Source of the DNA: Lithospermum erythrorhizon
Taxonomy: Eukaryota; Streptophyta; Magnoliopsida; Boraginales; Boraginaceae
DNA length: 64,000 nt
Assembly: GCA_019722365.1 (NCBI GenBank)
Contig: JADFUC010001853.1
Location: 1-64,000, forward strand
Reading direction: 5' to 3'
The first letter of the stretch is position 1; each line of letters starts with the position of its first letter. A program made the translations under genes and the position numbers. Below the pieces are notes generated by a model. It ran no database searches. It was given only the letters and a program-made list of their open reading frames with translations, and was not told the DNA's origin. This document shows positions 48,600 through 61,970 of this stretch, in pieces.

Positions 48600-50280
48600 T
48601 GTTGGATCGTTAACTCATGTGATTGACATTTTATATCAATTAATCATATTAAAATATGTCTAAATCTCATCAACTTTATCAAGTTGAATGATTATCCGGT
48701 GTTTAATGTATTGAACAGATTTTTCTACTAGTCCTCGACTTGGATTCAGTCAAGTGGGTAGTCGTGCTTAATTTTTTGCCGAGCATTGAGTTGGTGATAA
48801 TCCCATAAATGAAGGAGTTGGGTCTAAGATGATTGGACCCCTCCGTCAATGGACCAGGATGATAGCAAGCACCAACTAAATGGACCCGTGCCACACCGAT
48901 GGTCCAGAGTGCGAGGCCCCATACTAAAAAAGCTTGGCGAGCGTCCGGTTCGATGAGGGGAGGAGAGGCGTTGGCGGTTAACGGCACTTGCTGCAGAGGC
49001 TCAATTAAGGAGGTAGTTATGAGGAGCAATCAAAATCATAATTACTCGACCCTTTAATAAGCCATGAGGTAGTACGATCGACAATATTGAAGCCATCAAG
49101 GCTCGACCAAATAGCAATTAAATTCTTATTTGATACTAAAAGCTACTCTTTCGGAAGCTAAACTCCTTTGATCATTCTTGACTTGATAAATTAGGAGTGT
49201 TTTGGTCGGGCAACTTGATCACTTATTTTGCAGGAGCTTCCATTTGGATCAAGGTGTATCCAAGCTCAACTTGGAGGATTTGTGATTCGACCCATCACCG
49301 AAACCGGACCAGATCATCAGTGGGATATCCAAATAATGTATACATAAAATTGTCTATAAACTACAAACAAGTGGGATTGAATGTATATAGGGTGGATGTG
49401 CTTTATCTAATAGAAAATTTAGACGATGACAACAAGGTTTCGAACATTATTTTTACTTTCGAACAATTGATTTATCAATCGGCGGGTATATGAGATTATC
49501 AATCGAGCAGGTAGATGAATCGAAGTTTTTTGGGTCAACTGACTCGCTTTAGCTACAACTCCGGTGTGTGAATTAACCAAGCCACTACTTATGAGTAACC
49601 GACTCAATCATTTTTTTTTTGTTAATTTTCAAAATGTATTAAAATTGAATAAAAAATTATTTCTCTCATTATGTATAATAATCTTATGGGCCGTTCCTCG
49701 TGGATATCCTTGGTTTCGTATTCATGAGTATACAAATTCTATTGTTTCTCTAAGAAATAAATATTTTATAACAATGGAAGTAAAAAAGAAATAAGATTAA
49801 ACTATCACTTCATAAGAAATTATATATACCGATTCTTGCCAATTCTTGAAACAAGGACATTTGTCAATCTATTAAAAAATTGCAATGCCCATTCTAATTT
49901 TGTCGATGACGTTTACTGTAATTTCAAATATTTTATCTTAAATGTCGATTGGATTCATATGTTTTTTTTACTTTCACTTTATTATGAGAGTCTAATAATA
50001 ATTGAGTAATTCAAACATCATTATGACTATTTTAAGAAAATAATATTGAGAAAATTTAAAAAAATAAATTGAACAACAACAATTTCAAATTTATTATAAC
50101 TATTATGTTCTTGAAAAGCCCTACCACAATCTTCATCAATCCACTTAGTTAAATATTAATCCCCGCAATTTATTTTAATGCTGTTTCGTCTAAGGATACA
50201 AAAAAAATGTGAAATGGTGTTTGGATATATTTGAGGTCACTAATTCGAAAGGATGGGGAATTAGACGATAATATTAGACA
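48600..50280. other. Unassigned region with a GC-richer patch
   Basis: 48,780-49,330 is richer in GC than its surroundings and has open frames on both strands (108 codons minus at 48,703-49,029; 98 codons plus at 49,197-49,493). I recognise no domain. It may be the worn coding part of an unidentified transposon. Confidence 0.35.
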
Positions 50281-50289
50281 TATCATTCA

Positions 50290-50757
50290 AGCATGATAGA
50301 ATAAATATTATAAGATAATAATAAGACCAGTTACAATATATATTAAGAGTGATGATAGTGAATATGAGCATGACTTTAATACTGTATGGCAGTACTAATA
50401 GAGATAAGAATGTTGAGATTTTTGTGTGGAATTTTATGGAAATGCAAAATAAGAAATAAAGTGATTCGGGAGAAAGTTGGGGTTGCTCCGATTGTGGAGA
50501 AATTTGGAGATAATTGTTTGAGATGATATGTATGAGAAGTAGTTGAATAAATGTATCAATTTGAAGATGTGAGGTTATGGTATTCTCAAATGGACGTACA
50601 TGTAGAGGGACCAAAGTAGAGTTGGGCATAGACTATATCAAATGATATAGACATTGTGAGCTTATGAACGAATAGTTTGACAGAAGCATAGAGGTATTTG
50701 GAGATGTCGTGTTATTATAGGCGTCCATTTGTAGGGAAGACTTGGTGGTTTGATTTT
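50290..50757 (+). mobile_element. RTE-type LINE, C-terminal RT tail fragment
   Basis: In one frame, 'VIREKVGVAPIVEK' (50,461-50,502) matches the C-terminal region of plant RTE-clade reverse transcriptases, where it precedes an LRWFGHV block (here degraded, CLR-stop). Upstream, MTLMLYGSTN and IFVW occupy the positions of the LYG-ECW and WMCG blocks. Downstream, an 'FDRSIE' stretch fits the block after the second motif. Stops interrupt it. It ends abruptly at the copia D 5' LTR, which inserted into or next to it. Confidence 0.65.
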
Positions 50758-51711
50758 TGTTTTTCTCAAACTTTGTTATTGGTTTTTATTTATTATCTTC
50801 ATTCTGACAATTATTATACAACTTGATTAGATTTCTTAGTTTAGTGAATGTGATTACATAAAAGCGGAACATTCAATCATAGTAATTGTAATTACTAATT
50901 CAGTCTCACGATAATCTTTGGGAATTATGCTTGATTACTGAATCTCATAATAATCGTTATAATAATAATAGTCAATTATATTGTTATGCATTATTGATAT
51001 CTAAGTCTAGAATCCTTCACGCACATATAGTGACGTTGAGCTATATTTTCATGTATGAAATTAAACTACATTTGCTAAATTAAGAAGTTGATTGTAATCA
51101 ACGAAAATTCTCAATCGTGAATTTTACATTGATAATGTAAAATATAAATTGGATGAACCCGAATTAATTAACTAGTCAATTTAATTAATTTAATAATTAG
51201 TTGAGCTTGTTAGTAACTTGTTAGTTACATATTAACAACTAGATTAATATTCAATTTACTTGATTTAATTGAGATTAGCGACTCGACTCCATTAAATATT
51301 CGGTTTGAATTTAGGTTAACCCTATATAATTTAAAGCTTATTAGGTTTACATGAGCTAACAAAAACAAAAAAAACCTAGCCTCCCTCTTCTCAGAAGTGG
51401 CTTTAAAAGAAAATATCAAGGAGAATTGAAATTCTTCCTGTGATTCTTCATCGATTCAATCCATGTTAGCGAGGCATAAGTGTGGGATTCAACCCCTCCC
51501 GGTGTGGACTAACTAGAGGTACTCTGATTGGGTGCTCAAAAGAATTGGATTGCTAGTTTGAGTATGGGAAAGATTGTTGATAGGCTTCAGTTGGAATCTT
51601 TGTAAGTTTTCGGTTTTATTTAATTAAAATGACATAGGTCACCAGGGGTGGGTCATTGTAGGTGGTTGGGTTTTTTTATTTTAAAAAAAAGTTTGCATAT
51701 TTTTTCAAACA
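50758..51711 (+). repeat. 5' LTR of copia D
   Basis: From TGTTTTTCTC to ..TTTTTTCAAACA. Shared with the 3' LTR in order: AAGCGGAACATTCAATCATA, ATAATAATAGTCAATTATAT, CATGTATGAAATTAA, 'TTAATTAACT..TCA', TTAGTTACATATTAACAACT, 'TAAGTGTGGGATTCAAC', and GTTTGCATATTTTTT at the end. The PBS one base downstream fixes the boundary. Confidence 0.85.
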
Positions 51712-51712
51712 G

Positions 51713-51724
51713 TGGTATCAGAGC
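51713..51724 (+). other. Primer-binding site of copia D
   Basis: TGGTATCAGAGC, an exact match to the plant initiator-Met-tRNA 3' end complement, one base after the LTR's terminal CA. Confidence 0.95.
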
Positions 51725-53640
51725 CTAATTGGGTTTTTTCCTATGACTAAATATATTTAGTGAATATATGTTTAATTAAATTTTTCATGTATATATATAT
51801 ATATTTATTAATTTGAATGTATATATAGGGATAGGAAATTTTATATGCATGTATATTTATGAGTGTGTTCATATATTTAAGTACATCAAGATGTTACTGT
51901 TTTGATTTTTTTATGTTTAATTGTTGGCTACTTAAGGATTTACAATATTTTAATTGGTTAATTAAATATTAGTATAATTGGATGACTTAAACTTATCTAT
52001 TTTTGAATCTAATATATTTTCCAGAAATTATATGTTACAGTTAAGCTCTCACAGAAAATTTGGATTTTTTTGAATTTTCTAAGTATTGTTTATGAATTTT
52101 CAAAATTATAATATTTTAATAATTAGAAATTGCATAATTAATTCTCTGTAATATATTTTTCAGAAATTATGATTAGATAATTTTAAGAATATTATGAAAA
52201 AGGTTTTCTGTGAAAATCAAGATTTTTTGGAGTAGTTTAAAGCCTTCAAAATCGTTTTTTGAAAAGAATTGAATTAAATTATAAAAACTGAAAATTACCA
52301 TAAAAATCGGACACGGAACTTGCGAACTGTTTCCGGGCACGTCCGGCCACCAAATAAGAGGCGGTTCCGGTTGCCTTGAAAGAAGGTATTTCCCACCTTG
52401 TAGAAGGAGGTGGCGGGGTGTCTATGGTGGCGGCGGGTGGCTATCCGATCGTCTAGAGTAAATGCTGATATGCTTATTAGGAGGTTTTTCAAAAAGAACT
52501 CAATCCGTTTTTAAACCTAATTTTAGGTTTTTTAAAATTATAGTAAATTTATTTTCGGGTTCTTATGAATGAAATATCATATATTAAATTATGATAATTG
52601 TAATTACCAAATTTAAAATTATTTTTATTTAATTCGATTATCTCTTTTAATTATTAACCTTTTAATTTATTAATTTTATTAAAGGATAAACATATAAAAA
52701 GTATCTATTTATTAATATATAATGAATATAATTACTTACAAGTATATATTATTATATATGCATGAAAATAGTATTGTAATAATTATTGGACACATTTTAT
52801 ATATATATATGTATCGATTAATTTTGATTATATATTTTTGCATGGATTTAATTATGAGATTCAAATTCAATTTAATTCCAATCACATTTAATTATATTTT
52901 ATGTGATTAATTTGATTACAAATCAAAATGAAACCATTTATATGATTATTAAATGCTGTTTTAAATTTAAATTTGGATTAAATTGGTATATAACCTCATA
53001 ATTAGTATTTATTCATACTTATTGCATATTAAGTACATATTTATTATGTATTGATTGCATATTTATTGCATTAATAATGTAATTTGACTTTATGAGTCAT
53101 TTATTCCATACCATTTAATATATTTATTGAATCCATGCTATGTGATTTATTTCTTGCATATATATATATATATATTGTAATTGGAATGGAAAGGTGATAT
53201 ATTGATATGACCTAGTTTTGTATTTTATTTAAATGTTATGCGTGCCGTTTATTAGTTGTAAAAAGAAAGACCAATTTGATCGTATTTATTTATTTATTTA
53301 TTTATTTTTATTTTACCCATGACCTTAGTGTTGTCTTATTGGGTTAAGTAAATAAATGTCTTTCTTTGTGGAGAATTGAAGATGGTGCTTTGGAACGACA
53401 TTTAGCGAACTTTGGAAGTTTGTAAAGAAGTTGAAGGAATACAAGGCTGCATTTTTTGTAAAATCTTTGTAATAGAGGACCTTATGTTAGTATTACACTT
53501 TGTAAAGAGTGTTGTAATAGTCCATTTTATTTTTAGGAGTAATATTTGTTTTATTTTCATGATGTGCATATTACTTGAGTATGTGCTATATGACATGTTA
53601 AATAATAACAAATAATATTAATCTCACCACTAAAATTTAA
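51725..53640 (+). other. Leader of copia D, AT-rich with one GC-rich patch
   Basis: Non-coding, apart from chance frames. A CGG-rich patch is at 52,310-52,450. A (TTTA)n run is at 53,284-53,314 and an AT run at 53,157-53,175. It resembles in layout the leader of copia A. Confidence 0.5.
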
Positions 53641-56600
53641 GCAACGTATCAAATCAATTTTAAAGTTGTGCAACTTATCATGATCACTTTAGGCTGGCCT
53701 TTGTGATGGCGGTGTCTTGCGGGTATTATGGCCGGGCATGACAATGGATCATGTTGAAGTGATTTTCACTAACGTTGTGGGCTTTCAGATGATCATTCAA
53801 ACTAACGTATTGGTTTGGTGGTAGCTTTAAGCGGTGATTTATTAGAGCAGTAATACATTGTGGAATACTTGGCGTGTTAGGAGTAGTAGTGTCCCAGAGT
53901 TGTGTGTCGTGACACACAATTGATTAGTTAATCTACCATTGTGCTAGGATTCAAAATGTATGCAATGTTGCCGTTTGGATTTCAACCACAATGGATCTTG
54001 GAGTAGAATTTGTGAATTTGAAATGCGGGTATAATATTTGAATTTATTTTGTAATATGTTTGATTATTTTGAACTACACTATAAAGGCGCATGTTTCTAT
54101 TACGATTGGCACACTCTGATTACTTGTTTATTCATTGATAATTAGGCAGAATTAAAACATAATTTTTATTATGTGAAATAAAACAAGTTAAAGAAGCGAA
54201 ATTCACCAAACTTAGGCTAATATAGTGTGTTATAAATGCTAAACATTTTTCTTCATGAGCCATTGAAGATGGTTACATGCTAATAAAAGACAATTAATGA
54301 ATACGTAATTATTTCAAAACTTGATTAATCACATGGACCGCGTTACACGAACTTAGTTCAAGTTAATAGCGTCATGTAATATGATTAAGAGATAATTAAA
54401 TTTATCTCAATGAAGGTGATGAGTACTGAGAGACTAATATGTTATATTGTCTTAGCCACCATATAAGTTTTAAATAATTGTTTTAATCTCTTTTATAACC
54501 CAATTGAGAAAACTATTGGATACGATATAGAATGTTATCATCTACTGACCAAGACATGCCATTAATATTTAGGTTTCGTCAACAAGAATGAACTCAGTTC
54601 GTGAATTGTTATGAAACATAAGCTTGTGGTTTGTATAACCAGATAAGCAATATTGTCTATAGTTTGCACATCACTTGTAAAGTTGAGTGTACAAAGAACT
54701 ATAATTTGAAGTTAATGATTAATTTTATTATTTCAAATATTAGACACAAAAAAGAAGGATATTTAATAACACTTGAGAGATAGAAAGAGAGGTTTGATTA
54801 AAACTCACATCTCAAATGATTTGTTATCAAAAATCATAATGTCGTTATGAAACAAAATAGGTGTCTTGAACAGCATTTTTGGTGACATGATTTTAGATCA
54901 TGATCACGACTTCCCAGTATAGCCGAGGAGACGAGGTACAAAGAAATATTATTGAGCTCTTGTAATGTTGGGAAGTGACTACATAATAAGGGCCCAGCGG
55001 TTTAAATCATCCCATGAATAGTTTGAAACTTCAAAGTGAAGTTTCTTTTGAACCTATATTTCTTATGAGAGACATGATATTTTGAGTAACATACAGTGGA
55101 AGTATGCCTTGGTAAATGACTTTAACGGACTTGAGTTTAATAGCACAAGATGAGCGGAGTCGACTCTTGCTAGAGTTCTTTGGGAGGTAGTTGATCTTGA
55201 TTTAGTTTGTATATTCACATACAAGTCAATCAATGATATAAGTCATTGAATGATACATCAGAATTGATAAAGAGTATGGAAAGGACCATATAAATACTAT
55301 CAAGTTCTGAATTAAGTATCATCGACATGAGTAATGTATTTTAGAATGAACCATCATTCTCATCTTAAGCTAAATGCTTGATAAGATACATAAGTAAAGA
55401 ATTGTATTTATTATTTAAAACACAATGGATGAAATTTTTTAATTTGTATACCAAAGTAATTTTCAATGCATCTTAGATGTTGTCACTAGTTGGTGTCTGA
55501 TAAGAATTGTGTTCAATATAGTGAAGAAGCGCCAATGAATGAAATAAATTTACATATCAAAGTTGTTCTTGGCTTTTAAAATTAAATTTATTCATACTCA
55601 ATTGTGAGACAACTCAAGGGTATGTTTGACAAACAAACTTTGAAGCGTCTCAAATGGACAAAGTTAAGAAGTTTGTGTCACTAAAATAGAACTAATTTAA
55701 CACGAGATCTAATGTTGAGATTTTGTCACCATGTACATAATTAGAAGGAAACTGGTATTTATTTCCATCTACTATAGGATTACAATTTATTGTATGTATA
55801 GTATCTTCATTATGAAGTATAAAAGGTGGAAATAAATATATGACTTGAATGTATTCAAGAGACTCCTTAGGAGATAGTAATCCAGTGTTAAAATCCTTTG
55901 GTTATATCAGGAATCTTGTGTGACAATTCCTGATTCATTGCTAACGTCTAATGCAAAGATACATGATGTTATGAATAAATCATACTCCTATAGATGACTT
56001 GAGGTCATACGGGTGAAATAAGGGTGGAATACGAGTCAGAACTTTATAGCTCACTCTGTTATCTTCTAGATGGTGATTCATCGAGTAAGAAACATGTTTC
56101 CATTAAAATGAGCATATAGTCATAAATGAATCAAACTTTGGTTTGATCAAGTTGAATGTATTCATTGATTGACTATAGTCTATTTCAAACTCATTCCTTG
56201 ATGATTACCCACGAGTTATAACATGTGTGTTTAAGTAAGGTAATCAAAATGTTCGAAATGCAATGATCGATGATGTTGTTGTTATTGGAAGTTTACATCT
56301 CAAACGAGAACAAGAAGGGAAAAACGATTGTATTATCAATATCCAAATTGCAAACTTGAGATGGAGCATAATGGAGTTAAAATCTTCATCTTGATATTTT
56401 AATTAAAATCAAAAGGGTCAAGAGTGAAGATGAACCTTGAAGTTCCTTAAAGGTTGATGGGAGCACAAGTACACATACTATTTTGTACATTGAGTACTAA
56501 AAGAATTCGATTACAACCTTGAAAGGTATAACAGTAAATTAACTCTTGTACACTCACATAAGCTTGATTACATATATGTGATATATGCTATATTAGTCAC

Positions 56601-56878
56601 GAGAAATACAAGCTTAGATGACATTTACTTGTTAAGCTTTAATGAGTCACACTAAAAAACTTGAGGTAGAATAAAATCTATGATACATTAAAATTCTATG
56701 ATAGGCAGTTTTCTTATTGACAAGGCAACTCTCCATTAAAAATTAGTTCAGCAATTAAAATGGCGAGATTGAGTGGTTAGATCTATTACATGGTAATTTG
56801 GCTATTACATAGTGATATGATTCACCGTATGCCAATATCTGGATCATGTGTTGTACACTCTCGTGACCATGACACTTG
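53641..56878 (+). pseudogene. Presumed gag-integrase part of copia D, heavily decayed
   Basis: It lies between the leader and the nested gypsy LTR, where gag, protease and integrase are expected. No continuous frame or motif can be recognised; stops are dense in all frames. The assignment rests on position only. Confidence 0.35.
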
Positions 56879-59800
56879 TGTAATAACCCGTTCTGTGAAA
56901 AAAATAAAAATAAAAAATTTTTCGATTCGTGGTGGGACCCACGAGAATAGTATAATTTTTTTTTTCGATGATAATATTATTTAAAAGTAAAACTTTTTAG
57001 GCAATTTCATTTATAATTTAGTAGTGTTTGCCATGGAAGAATTTTATCTTTGTAATCGGGTTGGTGGAGATTTAGAATACGATAAAGCGGAGAATTGGCC
57101 AAAAGCCAGGCGGGACTCACAGTTTTTTTTTAATATCTATTCATACATATCCTCCACATCATCATCATCATCACAACCATCTTCTTTCCTCATTTGGTAG
57201 AATTAAGCCCTCCCCTTAAAAAAATTTCAGAACTTTTTTCCATTTCGTTAATAAAACTCGAACTCAAGATGGGTTGTGATATTGTTTACCATCATTCTCT
57301 TCGAGGTTAAGGTAAGAAATTTCAGAATGCTACCGAGATATTTCTTGGGTTTGAAATAGTTGACTTTTGGTTGACTTTTTACATAATTGAATTTTATGAT
57401 AAATCTTAGTTGGTTATGGAGTTATTGGCTGATATGTGATGAATTACTTGATTTAGAGCTTCGTTTGAGGGCGTTAGAGGTCGAGTTGACTTTCTAGGTT
57501 TCGAGTTGACTTTTTGAGGTGATATTTTCATAGAGACTTTAAATGTGTATGGAGTTTAATTGGGGACCTTATTACTAAGCTATTAGCCGATGTTAAATCG
57601 GTGATTTAAAAAATTCATTAAAAGGCGAGTTAGGTTGAAAAAAGTAATATTTTCAAGTTGAGATATAATTGATATTTTTGGAGTATAGATTGTTAATTGA
57701 GAGGGACTTCTTGATTAACTAGAATGACTCTAAAGTTAATTTGTAATGATAAAATAATAAGATGGAATTTTAGCGGGCGATCGATTTGGATTTAGTATCC
57801 GATGAGTTTATAATTCGATAGTTTGCCCGTCATGTTAGACGTTTAGAAATCGTTCCGATGAGAGTTGGTAATGTTTATTCTAGAGCGTAATTCTTGGTAT
57901 TAGTTCTGAGTACACTTTAAATTGTTAGGCCTTGACCCATGAGGAAGGGCACGTTCCGTGATCAGCGTTCTTAGAGTGAGGACTTTTGTGATAACTGAAG
58001 TAGAGGTGAGTATTTATCTCACGTGTATTACATATGTACTTTCTTCTTTTAAATGGTGTACTGTCCTTGTATTATAATTATGTGTAAAGGTGTAGGGTGC
58101 TTTTGTAATAATATAATTATGTGTGAATGGTGTATATGTCCTTGTGATATGATTCTTGAGGGGAATGGTATACATGTAAATAGTTGCTCTGATTATGTGT
58201 GAGCCCTAATATATGATTATGTGACTTTCATTAACGGCATTGAAGGTGGTTTGAGGTAAGTATTGCTTTGAACTCCCAACATATTCTAATGTGGCTTGTG
58301 GCACTTGTGTAGTATTTGTAATGACCTTCGCGGCGGTTGTGATTGATTCTGATTATTGTGATGTATTAGGCATCTTTGCTATTGTTGGAAGTAAAGTAGT
58401 TGGTTATTGAGAGGTGTTTGATGGAGTTATGTATGATTTTGGTGACTTGAGTATTGAGATATGACCCTATGAATTTGGGACTACTAGGGATTAGGTGACT
58501 CTCCTTCCGCTTGCGGGATATGTGGCCAGTGGCCCACTCTTTACGGTATAGCGTGCGGAAGCCCTTGATTCTCCTTGATCGCTTTCTTTGTGTGCATTGT
58601 GAGGTGGCCGCATACTACGGTACTTGGCGTGCGGTTTGGCCCTATACTACGGTATAGCGTGCGGTATGATTCTCTTTGATAAGCTTTTCTTTGTGTGCAT
58701 TATCGAGTGGCCACATACTCTACGGTATAGCGTGCGGTATGACTCTTTGATTAAAGATGCGGTGTGCACTTTGTATAAGTCTTGGTTTTAGCCGCCTCTT
58801 AAGTGATTATTGATTGTGTCCATTCTGCTGAGGTAAAAGGCAGTTGAGTATATGCAGAGGATGGTATACTTGGAGTCAACTGAGAGAGATAGGAGGTTTG
58901 ATAGGTTTTTAGTGAATTTGTTGAGTCACCGATTTCATTTGGGTGATTGTGTGCTTGTAAAACCCTATATATTCATGTATGTACGAGACTTCATGTGGAG
59001 TATGTTTGTATGACTTTATCCGATAATCTGTATACATGTAATTTTGACATGACTACGATGACTATTCCCCTAATCTTGTTGTTGTACTATACTTATTGCT
59101 TTGATAGTTATACTTCCATTTTTTTAAAAGCGTCGACCTTGTAAACCTTCTTTCTTGGAATCTAGTATTTTCGGTTGGCATACATTCTTGTCTTTTTGTT
59201 GAATATGTTTCTATATATCTTGATTATTTATGGATGAGAATACCGCTTTGGAATGAGAACATTAGGAATAGAGATATAAAGTGAAGTTTATGTTAATGTA
59301 GATGATGTTGGTGATGTTTATAATTTGGAAAAATGGATTCAAAAGTAATAACAGAATATAAAATGTTGAATCTAACTTTTGTGCCATGGGAGTAAATAAG
59401 TTCCGTATACTAAATGGAAAATGCAGGGAAGATAAAATGTACTTAGTTATACGGATTCAAAGATATATTACTGAGTCATGATAAGAAATGCGCCTTCTTT
59501 GGAAGGTCTTCAGAACATTAGTTGTCATTGGAGGTATGATTGTAAAATGGGGAGATAGTATGGTGAACTAAGATAAGTGATTGGGAGTTGTACTTATGCA
59601 TGAGTTATGAGAGGTTAAGACTTATATCTTTTAAGTTATTGTGTGTTTGAGGTGTATATTATATTGAGAATTAGCTATCTTGAAAGATAATAGATAGAGA
59701 AATACCTCTTGTAATTAAGGTGTCTTGTGTGAGTAAGTTGTTGACGTAGTGTGGGTTATTGGTGTTAGTTAGAAAGCCAATAAGGAAAGTTTTATTTTGT

Positions 59801-60302
59801 GGCGGGTAACCTATAAAAATAATACTCTTGGGGTATATAGACTACAAATAGGTGAGAAATCAGAAATTATTCTTATTAGATGTGATCGGGTAGTTAACCA
59901 CATTGCTGTTTTCACTTTCAGCTTTTAGTGACTCCTATTTCTTTATGGTAAAATTTCATGCCTAGGTTGTTCTTGGATAACCGATATGCATTAACTTGAT
60001 GAAGATGGCGATAATTGGCTTGAGACCTCAGTCATTCTTTTTATCTTCTTGAGAGTTTCTGTATATAATTATTATTATTTCGAGTTGTATAAGAAAGTGT
60101 TTGATGTGTATTTATGTGCTGATTTTCAAAATGTTATTTGTACTATTGTTTAGTTCACCCGATGGACGAGTTGTATTGATTTATTTATGATGTAAAACGA
60201 GTCTTTTTTTATTGTTATCCGTGGTTGGTGACTCACGATAATACAGGTTGGTAGCGGTCCCAAACCTCGAGGAGGGCCGCTTTGGGGGCGAATTAGATTA
60301 CA
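56879..60302 (+). repeat. Gypsy LTR nested in copia D, unusually long (~3.4 kb)
   Basis: It starts TGTAATAACCCG. It contains AAGGTAAGAAAT (57,310), paired GTTGACTTTT boxes (57,360-57,380, 57,485-57,515), 'GATGGAATTTTAGCGGGCGA', 'TTGAACTCCCAACATATTC' (58,268) and a minisatellite (58,530-58,760). It ends near TTGGGGGCGAATTAGATTACA (60,282-60,302). No PBS follows and copia RT resumes downstream, so it behaves as a solo LTR. Sequence at about 59,270-60,000 has no counterpart that I can see in the 2.4-2.6 kb relatives. Confidence 0.7.
58530..58760 (+). repeat. LTR minisatellite, ~73-bp unit with half units
   Basis: The 17-mer TACGGTATAGCGTGCGG is exact at 58,542, 58,648 and 58,721, with a degenerate copy at 58,616 (TACGGTACTTGGCGTGCGG). 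Spacings are 74, 32 and 73. Linkers repeat TTCTCCTTGAT, GCTTTCTTTGTGTGCATT and GTGGCC. Confidence 0.85.
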
Positions 60303-61955
60303 CATAACACAATTATAATAGGAATTGTGGGGTTTTTATAAAAGTATTCACGCGGATTGAATACGCTTTTGTAGTAACTTTAAGAGACAAAGAGGTAGCT
60401 ATAGTTGCGAGGGGAATGGATCGGTTTTGATCTTTGCACAGGATTGAATATGAGAGCCAATTGTCATGGGCCGGTTGTCCCATGTTGAAAACTATTAACC
60501 AAATGAAATTCATGAATAAATTTGAGTATAGTATACTCGGAGAGTAAACAAAAGAAACTTGAACTTCGATTATTACGACATTACCACTGGTGTATTATTA
60601 TTGGGCTGTTTGTTATTAAAGAATATAAATTTAATAAGATAGATGTGTTTAACACTTCAATTATGTTGTAAACCTACCCGATTGGGTAGCCAACTTGACT
60701 AAGCTGCCACAAAACTGAAATAGTCTTTACATATATATACCAAAGCTTGAGGTTTTTGTCCTTGTTATAACTAATGGGTATCGAAACTAGGCCAGAGATA
60801 GTAATGTCCACGATTACAAGTAAAACTTTGGCAAAGGCTTAAAATCCATTTGCACATAGCTATGTATGACTATGCAGGGGATAATCTGACTATATTTGAT
60901 TCCATGGTTAGAGACCCCGAGCGAGATGGATGTAAAGTCTGCTTACTTAAGAAGTAGTATTTTGAGTTATGATATGGTAGCGTCATTACTATTTCCCGAC
61001 TTTACATGTCTTAAAAAATTTTTAGAGTTTAATGCAAGCTTAAGGTTCCAGGTAGCTAGGACTTGAGCAAGCATCTCGGAGTTGATATATTCTTCTGTGA
61101 TTAAATCAAGGTTTGATTTCAAAGGCTTGGAGAAAGAAGCGAACAATGCAAAGTTCGGTGGGGTAGTGCATTTACTTCAAAGAATAGGATTAAATAATTG
61201 ATGGAACAAGGTAATTCTTGTTTTACAATCTGATTTTTAACTGTAATATATGAATGCATAATTCATTCGTATAGTCATTTATTTAGCTTCCACCCGGTTG
61301 GTTGAAATAATAAATCTGAGCAAAGTCTATAGTTTCTAAGAGAGGCAACATGCTGTGAGGAGGTGTTGACAAGAGAACACTCTTGAGTCTAGAAGCATTA
61401 AGATGTGGAATGTTCACAGTCGGAATCTTTGATGGTGTTGGAGTAACTAGCATTTGATGACCAGCATAGTGATTGATTGATTTTCTTGGATCATGGATTT
61501 AGTAAGTCCAATCAATCTTATGGGCTGTCAGATTGCATAACTGAGAAGCTGATTTGACTGCTGCAAAATCATAGAAGATATGTATATCTGTGTCCTATGA
61601 ATTTTGATTAGAACTGTTGAAGTTTAGCCATTCTTAGATCTTATATGAGTTGTGTGCTTTGACTATGCCAAACATACGCCCTAGCGGGCATCATAACGGC
61701 TCATGTTGGAGTGACACGATAAGTATTAGCATTAGTATGGATATATTATAAGAGATTTGTCCATCCTTGATGATACTCTGAGGTAGATCTCGAGCCTCTC
61801 GGAATCATGGTGATTATGCGTACGGCGTTGTCGTTTGCCGGTATGAATTTCATAGTTCGAGTAAAAAAAAGTGGTAAGACATTTCATGACACACTTCTTA
61901 TGGTGCTTTGTGACTAGAGATTGCTTGAGACAAAGAAATTGTAATGTAATTATCC
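60303..61955 (+). pseudogene. Copia D reverse transcriptase/RNase H remnant
   Basis: At 60,926-60,949 the sequence encodes MDVKSAYL, the conserved copia RT block (MDVKTAFL) carrying the first catalytic Asp. About 110 bases upstream a YK..LAKG-like stretch fits the preceding RT block. At 61,020-61,120 broken frames read FQVAR..W and VIKSRFDF, matching the region of the 'YGLKQASR-W' and following helix. The YVDD box and RNase H acidic residues cannot be confirmed. Frameshifts and stops make it non-functional. It follows the nested gypsy LTR and runs up to the PPT, which supports one interrupted element. Confidence 0.65.
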
Positions 61956-61970
61956 AAGGGCAAGTAGGAG
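61956..61970 (+). other. Polypurine tract of copia D
   Basis: AAGGGCAAGTAGGAG lies directly before the 3' LTR's TGTTGTTGAA. This is the usual GGGCAAGTGGGAG-like PPT of plant copia elements. Confidence 0.75.
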
